From positions 1 to 64,000 of the forward strand of contig CALHFG010000024.1 of assembly GCA_938029215.1 (NCBI GenBank): a stretch of 64,000 nucleotides of DNA. Reading direction: 5' to 3'. Source of the DNA: an uncultured Acidimicrobiales bacterium (GTDB lineage Bacteria > Actinomycetota > Acidimicrobiia > Acidimicrobiales > SZUA-35). Position numbers and translations under genes: made by a program. Position 1 is the first letter of the stretch. Every line of letters starts with the position of its first letter. Shown piece after piece: positions 53,660-61,941 of this stretch. The notes under the pieces were generated by a model. It searched no databases, was not told where the DNA came from, and worked only from the letters and a program-made list of their open reading frames with translations.

Positions 53660-54546
53660 GCCTCACCCTTACCGAGCTCACCCAGCGTCTCGACGAGGCC
53701 GACTACCTCGTAGACGAAGGCCTTTCGATGGCCCTCTTCCTCGCCCAGGCCGTTGGTCAACCGCTGCTCCTGGAAGGCGAACCGGGGGTAGGCAAAACGG
53801 CGGCCGCTATCGCGCTGGCACACGCGCTGGACACAACCTTCTTACGATTGCAGTGCTATGAGGGCATTACGGCCTCGGAGGCCCTGTACGAGTGGAACTA
53901 TCCGCATCAGCTTTTGAGCATCCGGACCGCCGAGGCCGACGGTGGCGCCGACGAGTCTGATCTCTTCACCGAGAAGTTTTTGCTGAACCGCCCACTCTTG
54001 CAGGCAGTTCGCCATTCCGGCCCCCGGCCGGCGGTCTTGCTGATCGACGAGATCGATCGCTCGGACGATGAATTTGAGGCGCTGCTGTTTGAGTTCTTGG
54101 CCGAAGGCTCAGTGACCGTGCCCGAACTAGGAACCTTTAAGGCGGAGGTCCCGCCCGTGGTGATCCTGACGTCCAATCGAAGCCGAGAACTCCACGATGC
54201 GTTGAAGCGTAGGTGCTACTACCACTGGATCGAGTACCCATCGGTCGAGCGTTCGGCGGCGATCGTGCGGCGGAACGTCCCCGGTGGTACCGATGAACTG
54301 GTGAAAGCGGCCACGAACTTTATCGCCCGTACCCGATCGCTCGATCTCGATAAGCCACCGGGCCTCGCCGAAGCGATCGATTGGGTTTCGGCCCTGCACG
54401 CACTCGGGATCAGCGAACTCGAGCGAGAGACCGCCTTGTCGACGCTCGGAGCAATCGCGAAAAGCCCTGACGATCTGTCGACGATCACCACCGAACTGGC
54501 GAATGAAATCGGCAGCATGGGCCCAGCCAGCGAGGGGGCAGCATGA
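53656..54546 (+). CDS. coxD: MoxR-like AAA+ ATPase CoxD
   Basis: A protein of 296 residues from a GTG at 53656 overlapping the previous stop; the frame upstream lies within the XdhC-YHS gene and is not used. Walker A is GEPGVGKT at about 41-48, Walker B is PAVLLIDEIDR, and sensor-1 is VVILTSNRSREL. CoxD is a membrane-associated chaperone-type ATPase that, with CoxE, is needed to mature the [CuSMoO2] centre. Its stop overlaps the start of the small ORF at 54543 (ATGA). Confidence 0.92.
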   Translation: MSLTLTELTQRLDEADYLVDEGLSMALFLAQAVGQPLLLEGEPGVGKTAAAIALAHALDTTFLRLQCYEGITASEALYEWNYPHQLLSIRTAEADGGADESDLFTEKFLLNRPLLQAVRHSGPRPAVLLIDEIDRSDDEFEALLFEFLAEGSVTVPELGTFKAEVPPVVILTSNRSRELHDALKRRCYYHWIEYPSVERSAAIVRRNVPGGTDELVKAATNFIARTRSLDLDKPPGLAEAIDWVSALHALGISELERETALSTLGAIAKSPDDLSTITTELANEIGSMGPASEGAA

Positions 54547-54686
54547 GCTTGTTCGCCCACCACGAAGTCGTGCTGGTTGTTCAAGGCCTCGCAGGATTCA
54601 GCGTCGCTGGATTGCTCGCTGCCTTTTTGACGTCGTGGAGCAGTGTGCGCCATAGGATCACTTCAAGAAATGGAGAAACATCGTGA
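54543..54686 (+). CDS. Small membrane ORF (47 aa) coupled between coxD and coxG
   Basis: ATG at 54543 overlaps the coxD TGA, and the TGA at 54684-54686 overlaps the coxG GTG, so the ORF fills the gap exactly with both overlaps of the coupled type. It encodes one hydrophobic helix (VVLVVQGLAGFSVAGLLAAF) with a polar N-terminus MSLFAHHE and a basic C-terminus RHRITSRNGETS. This looks like a single-pass protein with positive cytoplasmic tail. Function unknown; membrane placement of the CoxD/E/G machinery is a reasonable guess. Confidence 0.7.
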   Translation: MSLFAHHEVVLVVQGLAGFSVAGLLAAFLTSWSSVRHRITSRNGETS

Positions 54687-55447
54687 AACTGGAAAATGAG
54701 TTCGTTGTCAATGCGCCGATCGATCGTGCGTGGGAGGTCCTTACCGACATTCCCGAGATCGCCCCGTGCCTGCCCGGTGCCCGACTTACCGGACAAGAGG
54801 GTTCGGTGTACAGCGGCAAGGTCAAGATCAAGGTTGGACCCGTCACCGCCGAGTACGCCGGCACCGCTGACTTTCTGAAGCTGGACAAGGACAACTACCA
54901 CGTTGACATCGATGCCAAGGGCCGCGACTCACGAGGGTCCGGAAACGCATCGGCCATCATCACCGCCGACATGACCGAGGTCGAGGGTGGCACCAAGGTG
55001 GTCATCGTGACCGATCTCAAGATCGCGGGCAAGGTCGCCCAGTTCGGCAAGGGTGTGATCGGGGATGTGTCCAAGAAGCTGATCGATCAGTTCGTCGAGT
55101 GCATCGAAGCCAAGCTTGACCATGATCAAACCGGTCCCGAAGAAGCGATCGAACAGGTGGCCGCGGCATCAGCTGACGCAGGTACCGCCGATGCCAGCTC
55201 TGCAGCTGACGCGGGTTCAGCAGCCGACACTGCCGCTGATTCCGGTGCTTCCACAGCGGCTGCTGCGGGCGCTGCCGCCAGTGCCGCCGCGGCACCGATC
55301 AAGCGCACGTTTGACCAGCCCGAGGAGGAAATGGAGGCGCTCGACCTTATGGACGCCGCCGGTGGTGCGATGGCCAAACGCTTCGCCCCTCTTGCCGCTG
55401 GTGGTGGCCTTATCGCCCTCATCATCTGGATCATCAGCCGAGGCTGA
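54683..55447 (+). CDS. coxG: CoxG membrane-recruitment protein (SRPBCC fold)
   Basis: A 254-residue protein with GTG start. Residues 1-150 are the CoxG/SRPBCC domain (FVVNAPIDRAWEVLTDIPEIAPCLPGA, VKVGP-type strands, DVSKKLIDQFVECIEAKL). A low-complexity Ala/Asp/Ser-rich linker of about 60 residues follows, then a helix and a C-terminal membrane anchor (GGGLIALIIWII). CoxG tethers CO dehydrogenase to the cytoplasmic membrane; the anchored form with a long linker fits that. It lies 5 bp before coxE. Confidence 0.9.
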   Translation: MKLENEFVVNAPIDRAWEVLTDIPEIAPCLPGARLTGQEGSVYSGKVKIKVGPVTAEYAGTADFLKLDKDNYHVDIDAKGRDSRGSGNASAIITADMTEVEGGTKVVIVTDLKIAGKVAQFGKGVIGDVSKKLIDQFVECIEAKLDHDQTGPEEAIEQVAAASADAGTADASSAADAGSAADTAADSGASTAAAAGAAASAAAAPIKRTFDQPEEEMEALDLMDAAGGAMAKRFAPLAAGGGLIALIIWIISRG

Positions 55448-55452
55448 CACCT

Positions 55453-56640
55453 GTGTTCTCCGGCGTCGATCGTGCGATCTTCGGCGCCACATTTGCAGAA
55501 CGTCTGAACCGAGCCGGTGTGGCTGTCCCCCTGGGGGCAGTGCACCGGCTCGTTCATGGAATGGAAGCGGCCGGACCGCTTTCAAAACGTGATCTGTACT
55601 GGCTGGCCCGGGTCAGCCTGGTCTCGCGAAAGAGTGATCTGGAGCGTTTCGACGCAGTGTTTGCCGCAGTTTTTGAACTGTCGCTGGAGGAGATGAAGAA
55701 CCCGGAGTCTCGTCGGGCGGTACCGGCGCCCCGCAAAGACGATGCGTACATGTCGCTACGCGTTCCTGACGCTGCAGGCGAAGCCGGTCAGGGACTTCCG
55801 TGGGCCACGTTGCCAACCGTCACCGACGGCGAGGAGGATTCTGACCCGTCCGACGAGGACGCCGCGATTCCTGAACGTCTTCCGTCGCGCCTAGAGGCCC
55901 AGATGGACACTCCCTTTGACCTTCTCGACCCGGCGATGCTCCAAGAAGTTGAGGAGGCGCTGGCATCGGCGCTACCGCAATGGCCCACCAGGCCGAGCCG
56001 GCGCCGGCAGCCGTCGAAGAACGGTATGTCGATCGAACTTCGCCGATCGCTGCGGGCAGCGATGTCGACCGGCGGCGAGCCGTTGCTCTTGAAACGATCC
56101 CGCCGCCGTTTGCGCCCCCGCCGGCTCGTGATGCTCGTCGACGTGAGCGGGTCGATGCAGTCGTTTACCCGGCCCTATCTCCACCTCACTCGCTCGATGG
56201 CGTTGAGCGGGCGAGCCGAGGTGTTTGCCTTCGGCACCAAACTCACTCGCATCACACCGTCGCTGCGGCGTCGATCGCCTACCGAAGCGGTGGACCGAGC
56301 GAGTGAAGAAGTCACGGACCGTTTTGGAGGGACTCGCCTGGCGCACAGCATTCGATCGTTGCTGACCGACGGTGTGTGGGGTTCCTACACGCGCGGAGCA
56401 ATCGTGCTGATCGCCTCGGATGGCTGGGATACCGATCCTCCCGAAGAGGTCGCCAAGCAGATGGCCAAACTCTCGCGCCGGTGCCACAAGATCATTTGGC
56501 TCAATCCTCGCAGCGCGAACGATGGCTTCGAGCCAAAGGTGGCATCGATGGCCGCTGCACTTCCGCACTGCACCACGTTTTTGCCAGGACACAGCCTGCG
56601 AGCAATGTCGGACGTCGTAGAGGCCATATGTGGCCCATAG
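55453..56640 (+). CDS. coxE: CoxE von Willebrand factor A-type protein
   Basis: A 395-residue protein. The N-terminal half is helical with an acidic low-complexity region (about 125-140), and the VWA domain starts near 223 with the MIDAS motif DVSGS at 230-234. The Thr and Asp MIDAS positions (GGTRLAHS, IASDGWDTD) follow. CoxE works with the AAA+ protein CoxD in copper insertion into CoxL. It ends the recognised cox operon. Confidence 0.9.
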   Translation: MFSGVDRAIFGATFAERLNRAGVAVPLGAVHRLVHGMEAAGPLSKRDLYWLARVSLVSRKSDLERFDAVFAAVFELSLEEMKNPESRRAVPAPRKDDAYMSLRVPDAAGEAGQGLPWATLPTVTDGEEDSDPSDEDAAIPERLPSRLEAQMDTPFDLLDPAMLQEVEEALASALPQWPTRPSRRRQPSKNGMSIELRRSLRAAMSTGGEPLLLKRSRRRLRPRRLVMLVDVSGSMQSFTRPYLHLTRSMALSGRAEVFAFGTKLTRITPSLRRRSPTEAVDRASEEVTDRFGGTRLAHSIRSLLTDGVWGSYTRGAIVLIASDGWDTDPPEEVAKQMAKLSRRCHKIIWLNPRSANDGFEPKVASMAAALPHCTTFLPGHSLRAMSDVVEAICGP

Positions 56641-56689
56641 CCACCTGGCCCAAACTGCACTAGGTTCGAATCCGAAACAAGGAGGAACG

Positions 56690-57334
56690 ATGTCAGTTAC
56701 GAACGTCGGCGACAAGGCCGCCATCAAGACCCTCCAAGCCGTCAGTGGAGGGCTCTGGAACCTAAAGGCCAACCTGATGGTTGACATTGTCGACCAGCAT
56801 GGGCCTGCCCGTTCGTTGGGCTGGTTCGCCACCAACATGCCAAAGTACGAGCGAATACTCAAGCGATGGGGACCGCTCCGCACCCACTATCTGGCGTCGG
56901 TGATTTCTGCGCTGAACGGCTGTGGGTACTGCACCTATGGCCATGCCTACGCATTCAATCTGCACTTTTTCGATCGCCAGGGGCGGGTGTTCCCGCTCGA
57001 TGAAGAGCAGATGATGAATGCGGGCTCGCTCGATCGACACAGCATCGTCTCGCTGTTCCAGTCTGCATTGAACGCTGGCGGCATGAGCGAGGAAATTCCG
57101 TGGGTGGAGCGCACGATCGAGCTCTACGACTCCCGGGTCGCCAATACCGCCCACGCCGAAGCGGACGACGCGGGCGAGGCGGACGACAAAGCGATCTTCC
57201 ACCTGGTCGACATGTTTGCCTGGCTCAACGCGTGTGGAATTCAGGGCGGCACCGAGCCCGATGAAGCACACGATCCGATCAACAAGAACACCGAGCTGCG
57301 AACCCGGTACGAGACCGCCCGCCAGAACAACTAG
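56690..57334 (+). CDS. AhpD/carboxymuconolactone-decarboxylase-like protein
   Basis: A protein of 214 residues from the ATG at 56690, preceded by a perfect AAGGAGG. The redox motif NGCGYCTYGHAYAF has the CxxC-xxx-H arrangement of AhpD, supporting a thiol peroxidase-type or disulfide exchange role. It follows coxE by 49 bp on the same strand but has its own strong ribosome binding site, so it may be an accessory gene or separate. The 3' end overlaps the AraC gene by 4 bp tail-to-tail. Confidence 0.78.
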   Translation: MSVTNVGDKAAIKTLQAVSGGLWNLKANLMVDIVDQHGPARSLGWFATNMPKYERILKRWGPLRTHYLASVISALNGCGYCTYGHAYAFNLHFFDRQGRVFPLDEEQMMNAGSLDRHSIVSLFQSALNAGGMSEEIPWVERTIELYDSRVANTAHAEADDAGEADDKAIFHLVDMFAWLNACGIQGGTEPDEAHDPINKNTELRTRYETARQNN

Positions 57335-58284
57335 TTCATTGTCCGAGCTTGGCTCGGCGGCATGCCCATCACGCGCTTGAACGCTCGACTAAACGCGGCC
57401 TCTGAGCTGTATCCGAGAGAGTGGGCGATCTCAAGAATCGAACGACCAGCATCCTGTAACTGGGCCTCGGCGACCTGCATCCGCCATCGGGTGACATAGT
57501 GCTTTGGAGATTCGCCAACGAGCTCGGTGAAGCGAGCGGAAAAGCCGGAGCGAGACATCGCCACCTCAGACGCCAATGTATCGACAGTCCACTTTCGGGC
57601 CGGATCGCGGTGGACCAAGGCCAACGCTCGGCCGATTTCGGGATCGCGGAGAGCGCCGATCCACCCGGTTCGACCATTGCTTTCGTTCTGGATCCAGGAA
57701 CGAATCGCCTGCATCACGATGATGTCGCACAGACGGGTGACGATCGCCTCGCCTCCGGGCTTTGGCACCCTGGTTTCGGAGTCGAGTAGTTCCAGGACAG
57801 CGGGAAACCAGGCCCATTGTTCGTTGTTGACGGTCGAGCGAATGATGATGAGTTCGGGAAGCAACTCCAGAAGATTTCGAGCGGCCGGATGTCCGAAACG
57901 GACAACACCGCAAATGAGGGTTGTGAGGTCGCCGCCGCCTCCATGGCGCAGAACGGCGTATTGATCACTGAAGTACTCGTGGGGCAGATCAAAAACGGTC
58001 GGTGCAGCAGCGTTTGGATCGTCGTAGGCAACATGGCCTCCGCCGTGAGGAACCAGCACGACATCTCCGGCGCAAAGGTCATGAGTTTCACCTGAGGCAT
58101 CACGCACCGTGCACGACCCGCTGGTGATCACATGGAACCACAGCCAATCGTCCATGTCGGGCAAATCGACGCCCCACGGACTCGTCAATTCCGATGGGCA
58201 GTAGAACATGCCATCGATTCGGAGAGCACCGAGAGCGTCCGCCAGCGGATCGCTAATCGTCGACAACTCTCGCATCTGACTCAT
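57331..58284 (-). CDS. AraC-family regulator with cupin-type sensor domain
   Basis: A 317-residue protein. The N-terminal cupin_6-like domain (VITSGSCTVRDASGE, GDVVLVPHGGGHVAYDD) precedes a C-terminal pair of helix-turn-helix motifs (TLASEVAMSRSGFSARFTEL and ILEIAHSLGYSSEAAFSRAF). Its start overlaps the PNPOx-like stop (ATGA), so they form an operon and the regulator may control that gene or the disulfide oxidoreductase upstream of it. Ligand unknown. Confidence 0.88.
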   Translation of the reverse strand: MSQMRELSTISDPLADALGALRIDGMFYCPSELTSPWGVDLPDMDDWLWFHVITSGSCTVRDASGETHDLCAGDVVLVPHGGGHVAYDDPNAAAPTVFDLPHEYFSDQYAVLRHGGGGDLTTLICGVVRFGHPAARNLLELLPELIIIRSTVNNEQWAWFPAVLELLDSETRVPKPGGEAIVTRLCDIIVMQAIRSWIQNESNGRTGWIGALRDPEIGRALALVHRDPARKWTVDTLASEVAMSRSGFSARFTELVGESPKHYVTRWRMQVAEAQLQDAGRSILEIAHSLGYSSEAAFSRAFKRVMGMPPSQARTMN

Positions 58285-58871
58285 TTACGGTTTCCTTCCC
58301 TCTCGACCAAGTCTCGCACGACAGGGCCGGGAATGATGCCGGCCCCCGAATGCAGCGGGTCGCGGATGAGAGACACCACGTTTGCTCCCGGTCCGTAGCT
58401 GTGGATCGCCCCATGAGGCCGGATGCGAACAAAGCAGCCGTCGGGCTCGGAAAGGGCGCCGTGTCCCGAGATCGCCTTCAGCCGTCCACGGTCGAGCAGA
58501 CCGAGAACCTCTGGGTCATCCATCGCGACAATCTCGGCTTTGGCTTGGAAGTGGATCGTGAACGGAGGACCCGCGGGCATGCGGCGAAAGGGCACGGTCA
58601 CAGCGGCGTAGCCGCTGGAGCTAACGTTCTTGGCCTTGCGGCTCGTCGCCATGGTGTGGGCCCACAAACTGCCATCAGCCCATTCGTACACAACGCCAGC
58701 AACATGGGGCCGTCCTGCCGGCGACGTGGTCGCCAACGTGCAAAACGACTTCTTTGCCAGCACCTTCATGATCCGCTTCCGATGTTTGATGGAGGCGGCG
58801 GTTTCTAGGAGCTCCGAGGAAGCGATGGATTGTTGAGGGGGTCTTTGAGGGGAGGTGTTTGGTTGGTTCAT
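58281..58871 (-). CDS. Pyridoxamine 5'-phosphate oxidase-like flavin-binding protein
   Basis: A protein of 196 residues from the ATG at 58871; an in-frame start at 58934 is also open. The split-barrel pattern FCTLATTSPAGRPHVAGVVYEW is typical of the PNPOx-like/F420-binding superfamily common in actinobacteria. The C-terminal part (SGHGALSEPDGCFVRIRPHGAIHSYG) has no specific signature I can assign. It may bind FMN, F420 or heme. Coupled to the AraC regulator. Confidence 0.75.
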   Translation of the reverse strand: MNQPNTSPQRPPQQSIASSELLETAASIKHRKRIMKVLAKKSFCTLATTSPAGRPHVAGVVYEWADGSLWAHTMATSRKAKNVSSSGYAAVTVPFRRMPAGPPFTIHFQAKAEIVAMDDPEVLGLLDRGRLKAISGHGALSEPDGCFVRIRPHGAIHSYGPGANVVSLIRDPLHSGAGIIPGPVVRDLVEREGNRK

Positions 58872-58957
58872 GCCTCCACTGTGAGGTACCGAATCCAGAC
58901 GGTGAATACCTGGATGGGCGAGAGACTTGATCAAACCTCCAAGACTGGCTGCGCGGG

Positions 58958-60331
58958 CTAGAGCTCCAGTTCGTTCAGCGCGTCTTCGATTCCCTTGTGG
59001 AAGGTCGGGTAGGCGAAGATCATTTTGCGGATCGTGCTGATGGGTGTCTTGGCATGGACGGCCAATGACAGCAGTCCGAGCACTTCGCCGCCGTGGGGAC
59101 CAACCGATGTAGCTCCCACGAGGACGTCGTTGTCCTTGTCGGCTACCAGTTTGATGAAGCCTTCGTTACCAGTGCTATGCAGCCAACCTCGGGCGGTGTG
59201 GCCGACGATCTTGAACGCGGTGGCTACATTGAGTCCAGCCTCTCGAGCCTCGGCTTCGGTCCTGCCCACCGCACCCACCTCGGGGTCGGTGAAGGTCACT
59301 GCCGAGAGCGCATCAAGGTTCAGCGCCTCAGTTGCGTTACCCAGGATGTCTTCTGCGGCGATCGCCGCCTGGCGCGTGGCGAGATGGGTGAACAATCCGT
59401 CGCCTGCGATATCGCCGACGGCCCACAGGTTCTCGGCGCCAGCGACCCGCTGCCTGCCATCCACATCGAAAAAGCGGAGATCTTCGTCGAGCCCGAGCGT
59501 TCCAACGCCAAGTTCTTTCAGAAAGGTCCGGCGGCCGGTAGCTACCAGGAGCTTTTCTGCACTGATCTGGCTGCCATCGGGCATGGCGACGGTAAACACG
59601 TCGTCTTCATACGAAACCGAGCTTGCGAACTGGCCGGTATGAACTGTAATTCCCTCTTTCTGGAAGACTTCAGCCAATACGTCGCCCGCCTCTGGCTCGT
59701 TGCGGGGAAGCAAGCGATCCATCCCTTCGATCACGGTGACCTTCACGCCAAATCGAGCCATTACCTGTGCGAGCTCGGACCCAATGGCGCCGCCTCCAAG
59801 CACGATGAGCGACTCGGGCAACTCCTTCGCTTCGACGATCTGGTGGTTGGTCCAGTACGGCGTATCGGCCAGGCCGGGAATTGGTGGAACAGCCGCCAGG
59901 GTGCCGGTGGCCACGACGATGCCCTTGGACGCCACATAGGTGTCCCCGTTGACTTCAACGGTGCCAGGAGCGGTGATCTTGGCGTAGCCGCGAATGAACG
60001 TTCCACCCTTGCCCACGAAACGGTCGACCGCCACGGTGTCATCCCAGTTGTCGGTGGCTTGATCCCGGATTCGCTGGGCCACCGGGCCCCAGTCGGGTGT
60101 GGTAGTCGAGGCTCCGGCGAGGTCTGCGACACGTCGGCTTTCGGCGATGAGGTTAGACGCTCGAATCATCATCTTGCTGGGCACGCAACCCCAGTACGGG
60201 CATTCCCCGCCCACCAGCGAGCCTTCAATCCCAACCACGTTCAACCCGGCCTCGGCAAGGTTGCCACCAACGGTTTCACCCGCAGGTCCTAGTCCGACTA
60301 CGACAACATCTACTTTGGTGGCCTCAGCCAT
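58958..60331 (-). CDS. Pyridine nucleotide-disulfide oxidoreductase (dihydrolipoamide dehydrogenase-like)
   Basis: A 457-residue flavoprotein with AGGAG before the ATG. FAD motif VVVVGLGPAGETVGG at the N-terminus; redox-active disulfide in GGECPYWGCVPSK (C44 and C49); NAD(P) motif VLGGGAIGSELAQVMARFG; and GDIAGDGLFTHLA. The C-terminal dimer segment AYPTFHKGIEDAL has a His and Glu pair. The CPYWGC spacing and sequence suggest a mercuric reductase/LPD relative of unassigned substrate. Heavy-metal-binding N-terminal domain absent, and no 2-oxoacid dehydrogenase genes adjacent. Confidence 0.85.
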   Translation of the reverse strand: MAEATKVDVVVVGLGPAGETVGGNLAEAGLNVVGIEGSLVGGECPYWGCVPSKMMIRASNLIAESRRVADLAGASTTTPDWGPVAQRIRDQATDNWDDTVAVDRFVGKGGTFIRGYAKITAPGTVEVNGDTYVASKGIVVATGTLAAVPPIPGLADTPYWTNHQIVEAKELPESLIVLGGGAIGSELAQVMARFGVKVTVIEGMDRLLPRNEPEAGDVLAEVFQKEGITVHTGQFASSVSYEDDVFTVAMPDGSQISAEKLLVATGRRTFLKELGVGTLGLDEDLRFFDVDGRQRVAGAENLWAVGDIAGDGLFTHLATRQAAIAAEDILGNATEALNLDALSAVTFTDPEVGAVGRTEAEAREAGLNVATAFKIVGHTARGWLHSTGNEGFIKLVADKDNDVLVGATSVGPHGGEVLGLLSLAVHAKTPISTIRKMIFAYPTFHKGIEDALNELEL

Positions 60332-60483
60332 GGGAGCTCCTCGTGATCTTTATATGCTTGATTGCGACTATCTGAACACGCTCAGATGCAATCTTGTTCC
60401 CGAAAGAACAACGACACCAACGAAGTTGTTCCAAACTGAGCTCCACCCTCAAGCCAACTAGCCATCAGGTCGACCTTTCCATC

Positions 60484-61458
60484 ATGCCCGCACCCAAAAT
60501 CTGCACGCTCTTCACCGCAGCAGCGCTGCTCGCCGGCTGCGGATCCAGCGAACCCAATGTCGGTATCGACCCCGGTGCGCCACCAACCACAAACGCATCG
60601 ATCGAACTGGAAGCGCCCGAACGAACGACCGAGCCCGCCACCCAAACCACCGAGCCACCGGCAATGAAGGCGCCTTCGGTAGCGTGGTATGACCCGGAGG
60701 CTGAGGCCGAGTGCGACACCGACAACGTCGGAGAAGACAAAGGCCCGGTTCGAGTCATCTACCGCGTCGACGAAGGCGAGCTTGGCGAAGTTTGCCTCGG
60801 CGAAGACGTACCCGAATTGCGAGAAGCGTGGGAGGCGCTGGCCGAACTGACGACACCCGAAGCCCGGCTCGGGGTCAGACTGTACGCCGGATGGGAAGGC
60901 AACGAAGACAACGACCTCCTCGCCTTCGCCACTCCGACATTCGAAGCCGAAGGCGGTGAGCTGTCGATCATTGCGGTCGAGATCGACCAAACCCGAGATG
61001 ATCCCGCCGAGGCCCGACTCACCATCCTTCACGAGCTTGCCCATGTCTTCACCCAAACCCCGGACCAACTCGAGTGGCATTTGGATCCCGACGAATGCGG
61101 TGACACCTACTGGAACGACAGCGGTTGCACGCTCCCCGACTCCTACCTCAACCGCTGGGTTGAAGACTTCTGGACCGATGACCAGGTGGCTGCAGCCACC
61201 GAGGCCGAAGATCGCGATTCGGTGGGAGCCGAGCTGTGCGAGATCGACTCGAACTTTCTTGGCGAGTATGCGGCCACCCACCCGGACGAGGACTTCGCCG
61301 AGTCCTTCAGCGCCTACGTGTATGACCTGAGGGTTGCCCCGGCGGTCCAAGACAAGATCGACTGGTTCGGCCAATTCCCCGAGTTCGCAGAGATGCGAGC
61401 CGCCGCTGCCAACTCCGACCAGGAACCCCCACCCAACTCCTTCACCCCCTGCGGTTAA
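60484..61458 (+). CDS. Lipoprotein with HExxH metallopeptidase-like motif
   Basis: A protein of 324 residues from the ATG at 60484, chosen because it gives a proper lipoprotein signal peptide with lipobox LAGC (lipidated C19). A Thr/Pro/Glu-rich spacer of about 50 residues follows. HELAHVF at 183-189 is a zinc-binding HExxH motif, and EDFAESFSAYV further on may supply a third Glu ligand, as in gluzincins. Cysteines are numerous outside the lipobox. It is probably anchored on the outer face of the membrane. Family and substrate not recognised. Confidence 0.7.
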   Translation: MPAPKICTLFTAAALLAGCGSSEPNVGIDPGAPPTTNASIELEAPERTTEPATQTTEPPAMKAPSVAWYDPEAEAECDTDNVGEDKGPVRVIYRVDEGELGEVCLGEDVPELREAWEALAELTTPEARLGVRLYAGWEGNEDNDLLAFATPTFEAEGGELSIIAVEIDQTRDDPAEARLTILHELAHVFTQTPDQLEWHLDPDECGDTYWNDSGCTLPDSYLNRWVEDFWTDDQVAAATEAEDRDSVGAELCEIDSNFLGEYAATHPDEDFAESFSAYVYDLRVAPAVQDKIDWFGQFPEFAEMRAAAANSDQEPPPNSFTPCG

Positions 61459-61558
61459 CCCATCCTCCTCAAATTCCTGTGGGCCAACACAAACGGTGGG
61501 TTCTCACCACGGCAGAAGCCCGGAATGTGTTCCCAGTAAGGAAATTCGAGCCCGCCTC

Positions 61559-61593
61559 TTGACAAGCCGCATTGTTTGATATCAACTAGAACA
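61559..61593 (+). promoter_or_regulatory. Promoter and palindromic operator of the GntR gene, possibly leaderless
   Basis: TTGACA (61559-61564) is a consensus -35. About 15 bp on, TATCAA (61580-61585) is a possible -10 that overlaps the perfect palindrome TTGATATCAA (61576-61585). Transcription would start at or very near the ATG at 61594, and no ribosome binding site is visible, which suggests leaderless mRNA. The palindrome is a likely autoregulatory site for the encoded GntR protein. Confidence 0.55.
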
Positions 61594-61941
61594 ATGCTAC
61601 TTCGGGTTGATCACGAGTCGTCGGTCTCGTTGCATGAACAGATCGCCGGTTCCATCCGGGCCTCGATTGCGTCGGGAGACCTCCAGCCGGGAGAAAAACT
61701 CCCGCCAGCACGACAGCTGGCCGACGGCCTCGACGTCAACGTGCACACGCTGTTGCGAGCGATGCAGACCCTCCGAGACGAAGGGTTGCTCGAAATGCGC
61801 CGCGGAAGAGGCACCGCCGTTACCGGTGCTGCGCCAAACCTTGCCAGCTTCAACGAACTCGCCAAGAAGTTGGTGGCAGAGGCCCGCAAGGGCGGCATGA
61901 ACAACGACCAAATACTCCAGATTGTGAAGGGACAGCTATGA
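61594..61941 (+). CDS. GntR-family regulator, YtrA subfamily
   Basis: A protein of 115 residues from the ATG at 61594 (a TTG at 61576 is also in frame). The winged helix has SVSLHEQIAGSIRASIASGDL, KLPPARQLADGLDVNVHTLLRAM and LLEMRRGRGTAV; the C-terminal tail of about 45 residues is the short helical YtrA type. Such regulators usually repress their own operon with membrane-protein genes. The stop overlaps the start of the DUF1648-type gene (ATGA). Confidence 0.87.
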   Translation: MLLRVDHESSVSLHEQIAGSIRASIASGDLQPGEKLPPARQLADGLDVNVHTLLRAMQTLRDEGLLEMRRGRGTAVTGAAPNLASFNELAKKLVAEARKGGMNNDQILQIVKGQL

